This document shows, in pieces, positions 23,684 through 29,224 of a stretch of 29,876 nt of DNA; within the stretch, counting starts at the first letter, position 1; every line of letters begins with the position of its first letter. This DNA is from a virus. The stretch is taken from positions 1-29,876 of IMG/VR virus record IMGVR_UViG_3300032157_000365. One strand, 5' to 3'. Both the position numbers and the translations under genes were made by a program. Below the pieces are notes generated by a model. It saw nothing but the letters and a program-made list of their open reading frames with translations. It made no database searches and was not told the origin of the DNA.

Positions 23684-23714
23684 CCCGGCACTGGACAATT
23701 GTCCCGGCACCGGG
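23684..23714. repeat. Palindrome between MuF and gpG genes
   Basis: GGACAATTGTCC (23693-23704) is a perfect 12-base palindrome. It is enclosed by CCCGG (23684-23688) and CCGGG (23710-23714), and CCCGGCAC is present twice as a direct repeat. It lies in the 63-base gap after the MuF-toxin stop. No U-tract follows, so it is either a weak attenuator or a protein-binding site. Confidence 0.55.
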
Positions 23715-23741
23715 GGGCGTTCGTAAGAACAGAACAAAGAT

Positions 23742-24209
23742 ATGGCAATGTTTCGGAATATTAAAAACGGTAAGGAATTCAGCAGGGAAATGGCCGAAAG
23801 CCTTCAAAAATTTACGCTGCTGGCCGGTAAGCGCCTGCCTGAAAAGGTAGCCGTAGAGCTGGAGAAGAATATACACGAGAGCTTCGAGGTAGAAGCATAC
23901 CAGGATGGCAAGAACAATAAGTGGCAAGGGCGTAAGAAATTAGCAAAGCCACAACGAAAGATATTGATCGGCCAACAGGGTGGAACGCTGCACCGAAGTA
24001 TTGAAGTAGAGCACAATGGCAATGAGATCAGAGCCTCAACCGATGTGGTCTACGCATCAGTGCACAACGAAGGAGAGAAAGCCGGTCGTGGCGCAGGCTT
24101 CACCATGCCCAAGCGGCAATTCATGCCAGCACCAGGTGAGGCTAACCAAAAGCTCGACAAGCAAGTGGAGAAGTGGCTCGATAGCGAGATGGACAAAATT
24201 TTTAATTAA
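23742..24209 (+). CDS. Phage virion morphogenesis protein (Mu gpG-like)
   Basis: A 155-residue protein of the phage tail completion / virion morphogenesis family (Mu gpG, P2 gpS type). Indicators are the helical opening (FSREMAESLQKFTLLAGKRLP), KWQGRKKLAKPQRKILIGQQG and GTLHRSIEV. These are followed by VVYASVHNEGEKAGRG and the signature MPKRQFMPAP. It acts in joining heads to tails. Its place after the MuF gene is exactly as in Mu (F then G). The call is firm from these motifs. Confidence 0.9.
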   Translation: MAMFRNIKNGKEFSREMAESLQKFTLLAGKRLPEKVAVELEKNIHESFEVEAYQDGKNNKWQGRKKLAKPQRKILIGQQGGTLHRSIEVEHNGNEIRASTDVVYASVHNEGEKAGRGAGFTMPKRQFMPAPGEANQKLDKQVEKWLDSEMDKIFN

Positions 24210-24243
24210 CCGGGAAACAGCGTAATCTGAATGGAACAAAAGT

Positions 24244-24504
24244 ATGGGAACTTTCAAAATTGAAATTATTGCGGTTGGTGGTCACGGTGTTGACCGCAGC
24301 AAAAAAGATGGAGAGCAAGTTGACTTCAACGAAGGAGGAGACTCTACTCCAGATTCATTGGCAAAAGAATTCGTAGAGTTGCTAAAATCAAAAGGCTGCT
24401 CATTTGACTATGAAGGTCATGGTGCAACTATCACGCATTGGCCTGGTCAAGAATCAGAAGTTAAAGACGACTTACTGACTGGTGTTCGAACCGGCAACTT
24501 CTAA
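24244..24504 (+). CDS. Small conserved-looking protein of unknown function
   Basis: An 86-residue protein beginning GTFKIEIIAVGGHGVDR, with a polar stretch (KKDGEQVDFNEGGDSTPDSL) and an alpha/beta end (LAKEFVELLKSKGCSFDYEG, ATITHWPGQ). Codon use looks like that of its neighbours, although the gene sits between short gaps instead of overlapping. Similar small proteins occur in Bacteroidota phages and host genomes without known function. There is no signal peptide or membrane segment. Confidence 0.7.
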   Translation: MGTFKIEIIAVGGHGVDRSKKDGEQVDFNEGGDSTPDSLAKEFVELLKSKGCSFDYEGHGATITHWPGQESEVKDDLLTGVRTGNF

Positions 24505-24570
24505 CATTCCAATTGCCTGGGCAAGCAGGCAATTTTAAACTCCTTTAATCACCAATTAAAATAAAATCCC

Positions 24571-25128
24571 ATGTTCACATACCCATTCGAAATACTAAAG
24601 AAGCGCCTCACCGACCAGGTCACTGAGCTACGCGAGATTGATTGGTACATGAACCAGGATGATCTCAAGGACAAGAACGCGCTGCTCGTGGCGGCTCCGG
24701 CATTGTATATACAATTCCTCCCAGTCCAGTTGGAAGACCTTGGCTACGGCATGCAAAAAGGTGAAGCTGATTTTGATATCATACTCCTCACCGAAACAAT
24801 GCACACCACCGGCAGCAAGCGGTTGAAGAAAGAGCAGCCGCAGGATCACATGCGCCTGTTCGATAAGGTTTACAAAAACATTGCTGGCTTCAGTTCGTTG
24901 ATCAGCTACCTGCCGGAGTTTGCCGCACTGGAAGACACGGCCAATGATCTGCGCATCATGAATACCATCAGGCGCCTGGGCGTTCCAACCCCACCACATG
25001 GCACACTCAAAGGCATCATGAAAAGCGTTCAACGATTCCGCACCATCATCTGGGATCACGTCAAGCTCCCGGCTCTCACGGTGCAGTCTCCCACACCACC
25101 GGTGGAGATCGTTCCAGGCATCGAATAA
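24571..25128 (+). CDS. Mu gp37-like tail/connector protein
   Basis: A 185-residue protein starting MFTYPFEILKKRLTDQVTEL. It has a hydrophobic-polar core (LVAAPALYIQFLPVQLEDLG, ADFDIILLTETMH) and a later HMRLFDKVYKNIAGF. The general alpha/beta pattern fits the gp37/tail-terminator type proteins that follow gpG and gp36 in Mu-like phages. The C-terminus is proline-rich (SPTPPVEIVPG). A tail terminator or completion role is inferred from order and size; the identity is not certain. Confidence 0.65.
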   Translation: MFTYPFEILKKRLTDQVTELREIDWYMNQDDLKDKNALLVAAPALYIQFLPVQLEDLGYGMQKGEADFDIILLTETMHTTGSKRLKKEQPQDHMRLFDKVYKNIAGFSSLISYLPEFAALEDTANDLRIMNTIRRLGVPTPPHGTLKGIMKSVQRFRTIIWDHVKLPALTVQSPTPPVEIVPGIE

Positions 25129-25182
25129 CCCCGGTGGAACGTTCTGGCGATTGACTCCGTTTTATAAGAAACCACCAAGCAA

Positions 25183-25470
25183 ATGGAGTCAAAAGCATTA
25201 ACTCCCAGCATTTCGGGTATTCCCCTGGGCAACCTGCAACAAGCAACCCTGTTCGTTATGCCAGAGATCAAGAAGCCAACACGAGAGGAAGTAAACAAGC
25301 GGGTCAACACCATTAAGGCGGCTAACCTGGAACGCAGGAACGAGACAATCAAAAGTCGGTTCGATGTACTTTACAACGAAGAGCGTCTCCGGTATGACGA
25401 TGTTATAAAAAAATTGGCCGAGGAGTTCTCCCTGGCCAATAGCACCATTGAATCGGTGTTGAAGGGTTAG
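25183..25470 (+). CDS. Small helical DNA-binding-like protein
   Basis: Up to 95 residues from the ATG at 25183. An alternative start at 25258 (MPEIKKPTREEVNKR) gives about 70 residues and covers the whole conserved-looking part. The C-terminal half (SRFDVLYNEERLRYDDVIKK, LAEEFSLANSTIESVLKG) reads like a helix-turn-helix of the kind seen in small Bacteroidota phage regulators. It is the last plus-strand gene. Its stop overlaps the stop of the converging lipoprotein gene (25467-25470). A regulatory role is inferred only from the helix pattern. Confidence 0.6.
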   Translation: MESKALTPSISGIPLGNLQQATLFVMPEIKKPTREEVNKRVNTIKAANLERRNETIKSRFDVLYNEERLRYDDVIKKLAEEFSLANSTIESVLKG

Positions 25471-25865
25471 TTGTTCGCCTGGCTCCTGATGGAGTCCATG
25501 TGTGCATCCCATCGTTTACCCTCCGCAGCAAGTGAATCGCTTACCTGTTTGGCTTTAGCCTCAAGTTCACTCTGTAGTCCTAAAATATCTTCCTTAGTCA
25601 TGGCTTTAGATACAGCCAGCACGGTGGTATCCATAAATGAAATCTGTGCAGTGTCGTAAATAAACAACGCGCCTCCGGGCATGTCATAAATCTTGTCTGG
25701 CTCACCCAGCTTGGCAATCACAACAGACTTTCCCATGCCCTGGTGAATCATAGAAACATCAGTCTTGCTGAAGCATGAATTCAGTCCGGCAATGATTGAA
25801 GCCACAACGATTATAATAGCGCCCAACTTAATTTGACCTCCATAGATAAACTGGTACTCTTTCAT
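25467..25865 (-). CDS. Lipoprotein with SmpA/BamE-like fold, possible moron
   Basis: A 132-residue protein with an N-terminal export helix (LGAIIIVVASIIAGLNSC) ending in a lipobox-like LNSC (Cys31). The next 45 residues (MIHQGMGKSVVIAKLGEPDK followed by a Gly-Gly turn and LFIYD) have the pattern of the small SmpA/OmlA/BamE domain. A helical tail with EDILGLQSELEAKAKQ follows. It would reside in the periplasm, attached to a membrane. It has its own -7-like promoter element and converges on the late genes, as prophage moron genes often do. Superinfection exclusion or host envelope change is a possible role but is unproven. Confidence 0.7.
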   Translation of the reverse strand: MKEYQFIYGGQIKLGAIIIVVASIIAGLNSCFSKTDVSMIHQGMGKSVVIAKLGEPDKIYDMPGGALFIYDTAQISFMDTTVLAVSKAMTKEDILGLQSELEAKAKQVSDSLAAEGKRWDAHMDSIRSQANN

Positions 25866-25882
25866 GATTTTTTCTTTTTATT

Positions 25883-25890
25883 CAAAGTTA
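25883..25890 (-). promoter_or_regulatory. TAACTTTG, candidate -7 element for the lipoprotein gene
   Basis: On the minus strand TAACTTTG matches the Bacteroidota -7 consensus TAnnTTTG at every fixed position and ends 17 bases before the lipoprotein ATG. It includes the stop codon of the upstream gene. No clear -33 TTG is found at the usual distance, so confidence is moderate. Confidence 0.4.
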
Positions 25891-26184
25891 AGTAAACTCG
25901 TAATACTCGTTCGTATTAACAATCGTTGTTTCAAACGGGAACCCATCACGAGGCACCAACTTAATTTGATTCATCAGCGGATTTGACCCAGTAAACACTA
26001 CCCGTTTGTCACTGTCCTTTTCAATCTGCAAGGTCATGAAGTCAGTGCCAGGCTTCTTTTTTGATGGCTCGATCTTGAACTCCAGCACTTTGATTGACAC
26101 ATTCAGTATCTTCCTAATGGATATACTCTCGCCTATGAACCTCCTGTCCACAGGCTTGATATTGAAGTCCTTAAAAGTTTTCAT
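25888..26184 (-). CDS. 98-residue protein coupled to the DGR reverse transcriptase
   Basis: A protein of 98 residues whose ATG overlaps the stop of the reverse transcriptase (ATGA, 26181-26184), so the two are almost certainly co-translated. It is basic and beta-rich: FIGESISIRKILNVSIKVLE, FKIEPSKKKPGTDFMTLQIE, RVVFTGSNPLMNQIKLVP and a short end EYYEFT. Alternating strands with Lys/Arg and aromatic residues recall small OB-fold single-strand binding proteins, but no signature is certain. Similar small genes occur in Bacteroidota phages. Given its coupling, a role in the DGR reaction is worth testing. I do not recognise a family. Confidence 0.7.
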   Translation of the reverse strand: MKTFKDFNIKPVDRRFIGESISIRKILNVSIKVLEFKIEPSKKKPGTDFMTLQIEKDSDKRVVFTGSNPLMNQIKLVPRDGFPFETTIVNTNEYYEFT

Positions 26185-27134
26185 TGGCTCAACAGTTTTT
26201 TGGTTAAATGATTGCAGTCAGCATGCCCCAACCAACCGCGATAAGATGGTATTGAAACATGATTCGGGTTATTGGATAGCTTTCTGGCGAATGCCTGTTT
26301 AATGCTCTTCCTGATTTTGATGTGGTCGTGACGGGAAACATAGCCCACATAATCGATGCCGCGAGCTGCCACAGGAAACACCTGGTGATTCTCTTTCACT
26401 TCCAACTTCAGAGCGCTCAGGTATTGCTTAATCTCTACCAGCAAAGTATGCAGCCTGTCTTTGTCAGAGTCCAGGATCACAACATCATCGGCATATCGGT
26501 AGTAATATGGCTTTCGCTTCTCCTGTTTTATCCACTTGTCGAAATCCGACAAGTAGAAGTTTGCCAGGTACTGGCTTAGATAGTTTCCAATGGGCAGACC
26601 GGGAGCGCTGGCAATGATCTCATCCAGCAGCCAGAGCAAGTCATTGTCTTTGAACTTTCTCCGGAGGAGCATCTTCAGTACATCGTGATCAACGCTCGGA
26701 TAGAATTTCTTTATATCAAACTTCAGGCAATAGCGTGTGCCCTCAGTGTCTTGTAAGTCTGTTTTGAGTTTGTGCAGCAAGGCGTGAATGCCGCGCTGTT
26801 TAATGCAGCTATAAGTATCCACCGTGAACGACCTGACCAATATTGGCTCCAGCACATTCATAATGGCGTGGTGAGCGATCCGGTCAGGGAAATACGGAAG
26901 CCTGTAAACTTCCCGCTCCTTCGGTTCAAACACTTTGAAAATATCGTAAGGTGATGTTTTATATGTCTTAGATTCGAGCATGTCCTGCAACATCAACAGG
27001 TTACCCTCTTTGTTTCGGTTGTGCAGTCGCACACCGTATTGATTGGCTTTACCCTGCTGAGCCTTTCTATCGGCCTCTTGCAGATTAGCCTGGCTTGTGA
27101 TCAGGTGATATAGGTTACCGATGCGTTTCATCAC
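26181..27134 (-). CDS. Diversity-generating retroelement reverse transcriptase
   Basis: A 317-residue reverse transcriptase that makes mutated cDNA from the template repeat RNA. It opens with the typical RIGNLYHLIT. The motifs are in order: CLKFDIKKFYPSVDH (motif A, Asp140), GLPIGNYLSQYLANFYL with the DGR-specific IGxxxSQ (182-188), and YRYADDVVIL (catalytic YADD, 214-217). DYVGYVSRHDHIKIRK follows near 261-276. The size and the lack of maturase or endonuclease domains fit DGR enzymes and exclude group II intron RTs, which carry QGxxxSP. It lies downstream of the template and two target genes on the same strand, coupled by ATGA to genes on both sides. The TR and VR evidence makes the assignment nearly certain. 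Confidence 0.97.
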   Translation of the reverse strand: MMKRIGNLYHLITSQANLQEADRKAQQGKANQYGVRLHNRNKEGNLLMLQDMLESKTYKTSPYDIFKVFEPKEREVYRLPYFPDRIAHHAIMNVLEPILVRSFTVDTYSCIKQRGIHALLHKLKTDLQDTEGTRYCLKFDIKKFYPSVDHDVLKMLLRRKFKDNDLLWLLDEIIASAPGLPIGNYLSQYLANFYLSDFDKWIKQEKRKPYYYRYADDVVILDSDKDRLHTLLVEIKQYLSALKLEVKENHQVFPVAARGIDYVGYVSRHDHIKIRKSIKQAFARKLSNNPNHVSIPSYRGWLGHADCNHLTKKLLSQ

Positions 27135-27334
27135 TGTATAAATTCCGTCCTCTCGTCATTCAGCATCCATGTAATACCGTTGCCTCCTGGGCCACTCCGA
27201 TAAAACTCACCAGTAACGATTACGCGAATTCGCTCGGCTCTGTATAGTTTATAGTGACCGCATCGGGTGCATTTCTTCGGATAGCCCTTCTTGCTTTCAT
27301 TCGCTCCATTACATCTTACGCATCGATAGTACAT
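27131..27334 (-). CDS. Small zinc-ribbon protein between TR and RT
   Basis: A 67-residue protein with two CxxC pairs (Cys5/Cys8 in YRCVRCNG and Cys22/Cys25 in KKCTRCGHY), which together form a zinc ribbon. The rest is basic (KLYRAERIRVIVTGEF) and ends in a Gly-rich part. Its stop overlaps the RT start by four bases (ATGA). In well-known DGRs this place near the TR and RT is taken by the accessory gene avd, a helical protein; this one is clearly different. A nucleic-acid-binding accessory role is an inference from the zinc ribbon, basic charge and coupling. Confidence 0.8.
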   Translation of the reverse strand: MYYRCVRCNGANESKKGYPKKCTRCGHYKLYRAERIRVIVTGEFYRSGPGGNGITWMLNDERTEFIQ

Positions 27335-27367
27335 AGATTAATAGTTTTAATTCCACTTTGCTTGTCG

Positions 27368-27400
27368 TGACTTGCCTTCGCTCGCGCTACCAACAAGTCA
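27368..27400 (-). repeat. Hairpin in the spacer downstream of the template repeat
   Basis: TGACTTG (27368-27374) and CAAGTCA (27394-27400) form a seven-pair stem around a 19-base loop containing CGCTCGCG. It lies about 58 bases after the end of TR in the transcribed direction, in the spacer needed for cDNA priming in the Bordetella phage DGR. Confidence 0.55.
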
Positions 27401-27457
27401 GATTTTAACTACGTGATTTTTTGCCAAGAGGCACGGCCTGCAACAGTTATTATCTTC

Positions 27458-27535
27458 AGCATAGGTGCGAGCTGACATTCGAATTCGAGTTCCAGTTATC
27501 GTAGTCGTTATACTGAAAGCCGGAAGAACCGCCCA
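27458..27535 (-). repeat. DGR template repeat (TR)
   Basis: This 78-base segment aligns without gaps to 27656-27733 and 28036-28113. On the minus strand it carries 18 adenines between the GGCGGTTCTTCCGG start and the CTATGCT end. Read in the frame of the targets it encodes an Asn-rich version of the variable segment, with five AAC/AAT codons at positions that differ in the targets. Such AAY codons are the mark of DGR templates, because adenine mutagenesis reaches many amino acids but never a stop codon. Confidence 0.96.
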
Positions 27536-27560
27536 AACCATCGCACAGCCTGTTTTCATT

Positions 27561-27965
27561 TTACTTCTTCTTTCCCTTCTTAGTATAGTACGTTTTGTAC
27601 AGCTTCAAGAAGTTCTTGTTCTTCACCACATGCATCATGGTAGGGTGATCAATAAAGCAAAGGCGCGAGCCGACACACGAACCCGAGACCCGGTAACCGA
27701 AGTCGCTATACCGAAAGCCGGAAGAACCGCCCACGAAGTATGGTTCATACTTTACCTGGTCTGGATCATCATGGTCAGCTATCCACTCCTTACCTCCGTT
27801 GGCAATGCGGTTGGCAGCGCTAATAACGATCACTAACATAGCATGAGCCTTCTCAGCCTCTCTATCTTTCTCAGGAAAGAACTTAAAGTCAGGGATCACC
27901 TTCTTTGAGTCGAGCCCCTCAACCTTGCAAGCGGCTTCGAACGATTTTAGTTGTGAGAGTTTCAT
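27561..27965 (-). CDS. DGR target protein 1 (variable C-terminal lectin-like domain)
   Basis: About 134 residues from the ATG at 27965, whose ATGA overlaps the stop of target 2; a longer start at 27989 is less likely. The N-terminus is helical (MKLSQLKSFEAACKVEGLD, then EKAHAMLVIVISAANRIANG). From residue 66 it matches target 2 (DQVKYEPYFVGGSSGFRY). The variable segment (residues 78-104) ends GSRLCF, the closing pattern of the C-type-lectin/FGE-like fold used by DGR targets. About 30 residues follow VR, ending lysine-rich. There is no signal peptide. The varied surface probably binds a changing ligand; whether it is virion-borne or intracellular cannot be told. Confidence 0.9.
   Translation of the reverse strand: MKLSQLKSFEAACKVEGLDSKKVIPDFKFFPEKDREAEKAHAMLVIVISAANRIANGGKEWIADHDDPDQVKYEPYFVGGSSGFRYSDFGYRVSGSCVGSRLCFIDHPTMMHVVKNKNFLKLYKTYYTKKGKKK
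27656..27733 (-). repeat. DGR variable repeat 1 (VR1)
   Basis: A 78-base gap-free match to the TR. On the coding strand 15 positions differ, 14 of them adenine in TR. The exception is TGG to CGG, a T to C change. The first 22 bases, which contain no adenine, are identical to TR. Confidence 0.95.
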
Positions 27966-28417
27966 TGTACGATTATTGTTTTGTACCACTTCGTGAAAGT
28001 CTGCCCGGCATGAATAGCATCATCCGGCTCCAGGAAGCAAAGGCGCGAGCCGACATGCGAATACGAGTACCAGACATCGTAGACGTAATACCGAAAGCCG
28101 GAAGAACCGCCCACGAAACGAGGCTCATACTTCACCTGGTCTGAGTTGTCAAAGTCAAGGGCTACATCGCCATTGAGTGACTTTTGGAGCAACTCAATGA
28201 AACGTGTGGCGCGTTCATGCGGCCTTAAGCCTTCGCACCACTTCTCGAAGCTTTCCCATGTGTAGCCGTTGTCAGTCAGCACAGCTTCATCGGTGTTGAG
28301 CCGCTCACGCTTGGCTTTTTCTTTGTACGTTCCTTGTCCGGTAGATTTATCGAACGAGTCGATAAGGCATCCATCCGGAATGTCAATTTTGAAAGTGTTC
28401 TGTTGTTTTGTTTGCAT
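27962..28417 (-). CDS. DGR target protein 2 (variable C-terminal lectin-like domain)
   Basis: A 151-residue protein starting MQTKQQNTFKIDIPDGCLID. The front has an 'I.IP.G..ID' phrase common in Bacteroidota phage proteins. A helical part follows (WESFEKWCEGLRPHERATRF, IELLQKSLNGDVALDF), then DQVKYEPRFVGGSSGFRY. The variable segment spans residues 102-128, with hydrophobic and aromatic residues at positions that are Asn in the template, and closes with GSRLCF. Some 23 residues follow it. There is no signal peptide or membrane segment. Target 1 is coupled to it by ATGA, so both are made from one transcript ahead of the TR and RT. Confidence 0.9.
   Translation of the reverse strand: MQTKQQNTFKIDIPDGCLIDSFDKSTGQGTYKEKAKRERLNTDEAVLTDNGYTWESFEKWCEGLRPHERATRFIELLQKSLNGDVALDFDNSDQVKYEPRFVGGSSGFRYYVYDVWYSYSHVGSRLCFLEPDDAIHAGQTFTKWYKTIIVQ
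28036..28113 (-). repeat. DGR variable repeat 2 (VR2)
   Basis: A 78-base gap-free match to the TR. All 11 coding-strand differences fall at TR adenines (to G, T or C), with no change at the other 60 positions. This is the diagnostic pattern of adenine-directed mutagenic retrohoming. Confidence 0.96.
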
Positions 28418-28422
28418 ATAAA

Positions 28423-28845
28423 TTATTGGTTTAAAGTTTGAAATAGTTTCAGTTGATGTTTCCTGTTGTGGTTTCTGCCATACTTACGGTTCATGATGTG
28501 ATGACCTATATCATGGTTGAGATGACACTTTTGACAAAGCGCAGCGAGGTTGGAGAAAATATTTTTCGTTTTATCTCCATTCAAATGTGCTACTGTTAAA
28601 ACAATCTTTGTGAACCCATGATACTTCAGGCTCTCAGTCATATTGCTGTGTGAGTATTTAATTCTACAGTGAATCATATCCCACTCCTGGTGACCTGGCC
28701 TTCTGTACGTTCCATCAGGCAACCTCTTAATGACCGCACCATTCTCAATGCCACACCACTCGCACTTATTGCCAGCACGCTTCGAGCGGATCAATCGACT
28801 AATCAGTGTCCACTTCGGGTGATATTCGCGATAGTCAATGGGCAT
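28423..28845 (-). CDS. HNH endonuclease
   Basis: A 140-residue protein of the HNH family. A zinc knuckle is formed by CEWC (Cys28, Cys31) and CQKC (Cys104, Cys107). The HNH core is VAHLNGDKTKNIFSNLAALC (His87, Asn95/Asn99) followed by HLNHD (His108, His111). It would nick or cleave DNA using a metal ion. It lies five bases upstream of target 2 on the same strand. It may be a homing or packaging-type nuclease, or may support DGR retrohoming by cutting near the target, as HNH genes are found beside some DGRs. The first is the safer reading. Confidence 0.88.
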   Translation of the reverse strand: MPIDYREYHPKWTLISRLIRSKRAGNKCEWCGIENGAVIKRLPDGTYRRPGHQEWDMIHCRIKYSHSNMTESLKYHGFTKIVLTVAHLNGDKTKNIFSNLAALCQKCHLNHDIGHHIMNRKYGRNHNRKHQLKLFQTLNQ

Positions 28846-28848
28846 GAT

Positions 28849-29034
28849 CTACTTTTCTTTTTGTTTTCTCAACAATCTGGCGAGCACATTCACACGCTCA
28901 CCGTTTTCAAACTGAACTAACATATTAGAGTTCTTACCACGAATACACTTACCGTTTTTTGTAACAGCCATGCAAAGCGCTCCACGTAATTCAGGTCTGG
29001 TCATTTTATCTCCTAGGTATCGGTAATATTTCAT
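28849..29034 (-). CDS. Small hypothetical protein (SH3-like)
   Basis: A 61-residue basic protein (KYYRYLGDKMTRPELRGALC, then ENGERVNVLARLLRKQKEK). The middle reads as short strands with Gly-Lys turns (AVTKNGKCIRGKNSNMLVQF), as in small SH3-like folds. It overlaps the upstream gene by 29 bases and ends three bases before the HNH gene. The overlap and shared strand support a real early-type gene. The start could also be the inner ATG (MTRPELRG). The function is unknown. Confidence 0.65.
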   Translation of the reverse strand: MKYYRYLGDKMTRPELRGALCMAVTKNGKCIRGKNSNMLVQFENGERVNVLARLLRKQKEK

Positions 29035-29224
29035 CGAAGTAATCGAATGGATGTCCGTTAATCGTCATGGCAATCAAATCAACCTTCTCACCTCCCTGAA
29101 TAAAAGTTTGCACCATCTGCTTAGTGAGATAGATAGGCCTCACTTCAATTCTGGGGATGTTCTGCTTCCTCATTATCTCCATAGCCTTCTCAAGGTCATT
29201 TATCGAAATTGTTTTCCTATCCAT
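29006..29224 (-). CDS. Small hypothetical protein of the early block
   Basis: A 72-residue protein (DRKTISINDLEKAMEIMRKQ, then a beta stretch RIEVRPIYLTKQMVQTFIQG and an end NGHPFDYFDEILPIPRR). It overlaps the genes on both sides (eight bases upstream, 29 downstream), a sign of compact phage coding. No motif or family is recognised. Its place between an early-type protein and the HNH/DGR set suggests expression with the early or accessory genes. Confidence 0.65.
   Translation of the reverse strand: MDRKTISINDLEKAMEIMRKQNIPRIEVRPIYLTKQMVQTFIQGGEKVDLIAMTINGHPFDYFDEILPIPRR

Larger units (their letters stand above)
27335..27560 (-). ncRNA. Non-coding DGR template RNA region (contains TR)
   Basis: The 226 bases between the VR1 gene and the zinc-ribbon gene hold no convincing gene. 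They contain the template repeat (27458-27535) and, downstream in the transcription direction, a hairpin (27368-27400). In studied DGRs the RNA comprising TR and the following spacer is the template and primer for cDNA synthesis. The limits of this RNA are inferred. Confidence 0.7.

Noticed and set aside
26181-27134. Group II intron or retron reverse transcriptase
   Set aside because: The enzyme has IGxxxSQ rather than QGxxxSP and lacks maturase and endonuclease parts. No retron-type motifs or msr/msd-like region is seen, while TR and VR are present.
27465-28144. Plus-strand reading frames across TR, VR1 and VR2 with a repeated KAGRTA-like phrase
   Set aside because: They are antisense to the DGR targets, and the repetition simply reflects the TR/VR copies read on the other strand.
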